From JAJDXW01 sp965223775 (GTDB lineage: Bacteria; Pseudomonadota; Gammaproteobacteria; HK1), in NCBI GenBank assembly GCA_965223775.1, contig OZ245021.1, positions 1,364,001 to 1,428,000 on the forward strand: DNA of 64,000 nucleotides. The letters run 5' to 3'. A program made the position numbers and the translations under genes. Under the pieces are notes generated by a model that was not told where the DNA came from, did no database searches, and saw only the letters and a program-made list of their open reading frames with translations. This document shows positions 63,675 through 64,000 of this stretch, in pieces. Numbering within the stretch: the stretch's first letter is position 1; each line of letters opens with the position of its first letter.

Positions 63675-64000
63675 TTCGGCCCGGTTCTCGCTCCGGCGGC
63701 TGTCGCGCACCGGTTCGCGGGTTGGGCGGTTCTCCTTTCATGCACGAGCCGGGACGGCCCTGGACCCGTCGTGCATCCGCCGATGCGGTCGATGCCCGCG
63801 TCGGTCGCACGCCCGGCGATGCCTCGGTCGTGGGCCGAAACTGCGGCGCTGCCGCTTCGAGACGAGTGTGGTGTCGCCCGGGCTCATTGATTTTCCTGAT
63901 TACGTACAAGACTCAGGTTGGGACCACCGCATTCCTGGGATCGCCGCCTTCGAGGGACCGTGGGCCTCCTGGGATCGCGGGCATCCTTGCCCGCGTGGAC
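63675..64000. other. Non-coding stretch at the window end
   Basis: No gene is supported downstream of argJ. Its last 70 bases carry a CCTGGGATCGC motif twice (~63938 and ~63968) and the hairpin listed separately. Confidence 0.45.
63976..63995. repeat. Palindromic repeat with 8-bp stem (GCGGGCA-TCCT-TGCCCGC)
   Basis: CGCGGGCA pairs perfectly with TGCCCGCG around a TCCT loop. It belongs to a CTGGGATCGCGGGCATCC-type unit, a REP-like intergenic palindrome. It could also act as a transcription barrier downstream of argJ, but there is no T-run. Confidence 0.6.

Overview
The window is GC-rich, densely coded bacterial DNA, most likely from an uncultured member of the Pseudomonadota. A gammaproteobacterial-type Asd, TRAP transporters, ArgJ and IS/Tn3 elements of proteobacterial type point that way; this is inference from protein families, not a taxonomic assignment. 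Two metabolic blocks flank a central region of mobile-element debris and surface proteins.

1-20.6 kb (+ strand): a long catabolic cluster of HyuA/HyuB (hydantoinase/oxoprolinase/ketone-carboxylase superfamily) genes: three hyuA (the first cut by the window edge) and four hyuB. Interleaved with them are an MmgE/PrpD protein, an isocitrate-lyase/PEP-mutase-family enzyme, an SHMT-like PLP enzyme and a complete TRAP transporter (dctP separate from dctQM). This reads as import of an organic acid or cyclic amide, ATP-dependent ring opening or carboxylation, then C-C lyase chemistry. The substrate cannot be read from sequence.

20.6-21.1 kb: an IS scar (IS21 end and istB fragment, abutting an IS3-type transposase tail). 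21.1-25.1 kb (- strand): a fourth hyuA with a fifth hyuB.

25.5-36.2 kb: accessory region. It holds an apparently intact IS1634-type element with recognisable terminal inverted repeats, a truncated AAA ATPase, two decayed outer-membrane beta-barrel genes, palindromic repeats, an HTH protein, and two tyrosine recombinases overlapping by 4 nt. A tRNA-Arg(ACG) follows, with a degenerate copy of its 3' half about 150 bp downstream.

36.2-41 kb (+): an amidohydrolase, allantoicase and ureidoglycolate lyase operon (ureide catabolism), a DUF3750 protein and an LLM-type flavin oxidoreductase, then an IS630 remnant. 41.4-49 kb: a secreted RTX-like protein with an almost perfect 882-bp in-frame tandem duplication, Tn3 resolvase/transposase remnants, and a TRAP solute-binding protein fused to the same ~230-residue module that forms the N-terminus of the RTX protein. 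A third, broken copy of that protein type follows.

49-64 kb: a small membrane protein, thiolase and Asd (+). Then comes a tightly coupled - strand molybdenum hydroxylase operon resembling 4-hydroxybenzoyl-CoA reductase: [2Fe-2S], Mo and FAD/[4Fe-4S] subunits, an overlooked 52-aa ORF, and a second Mo subunit. Upstream of it are an MFS transporter, a DUF599 protein and a CoA-transferase (-), divergent from argJ (+).
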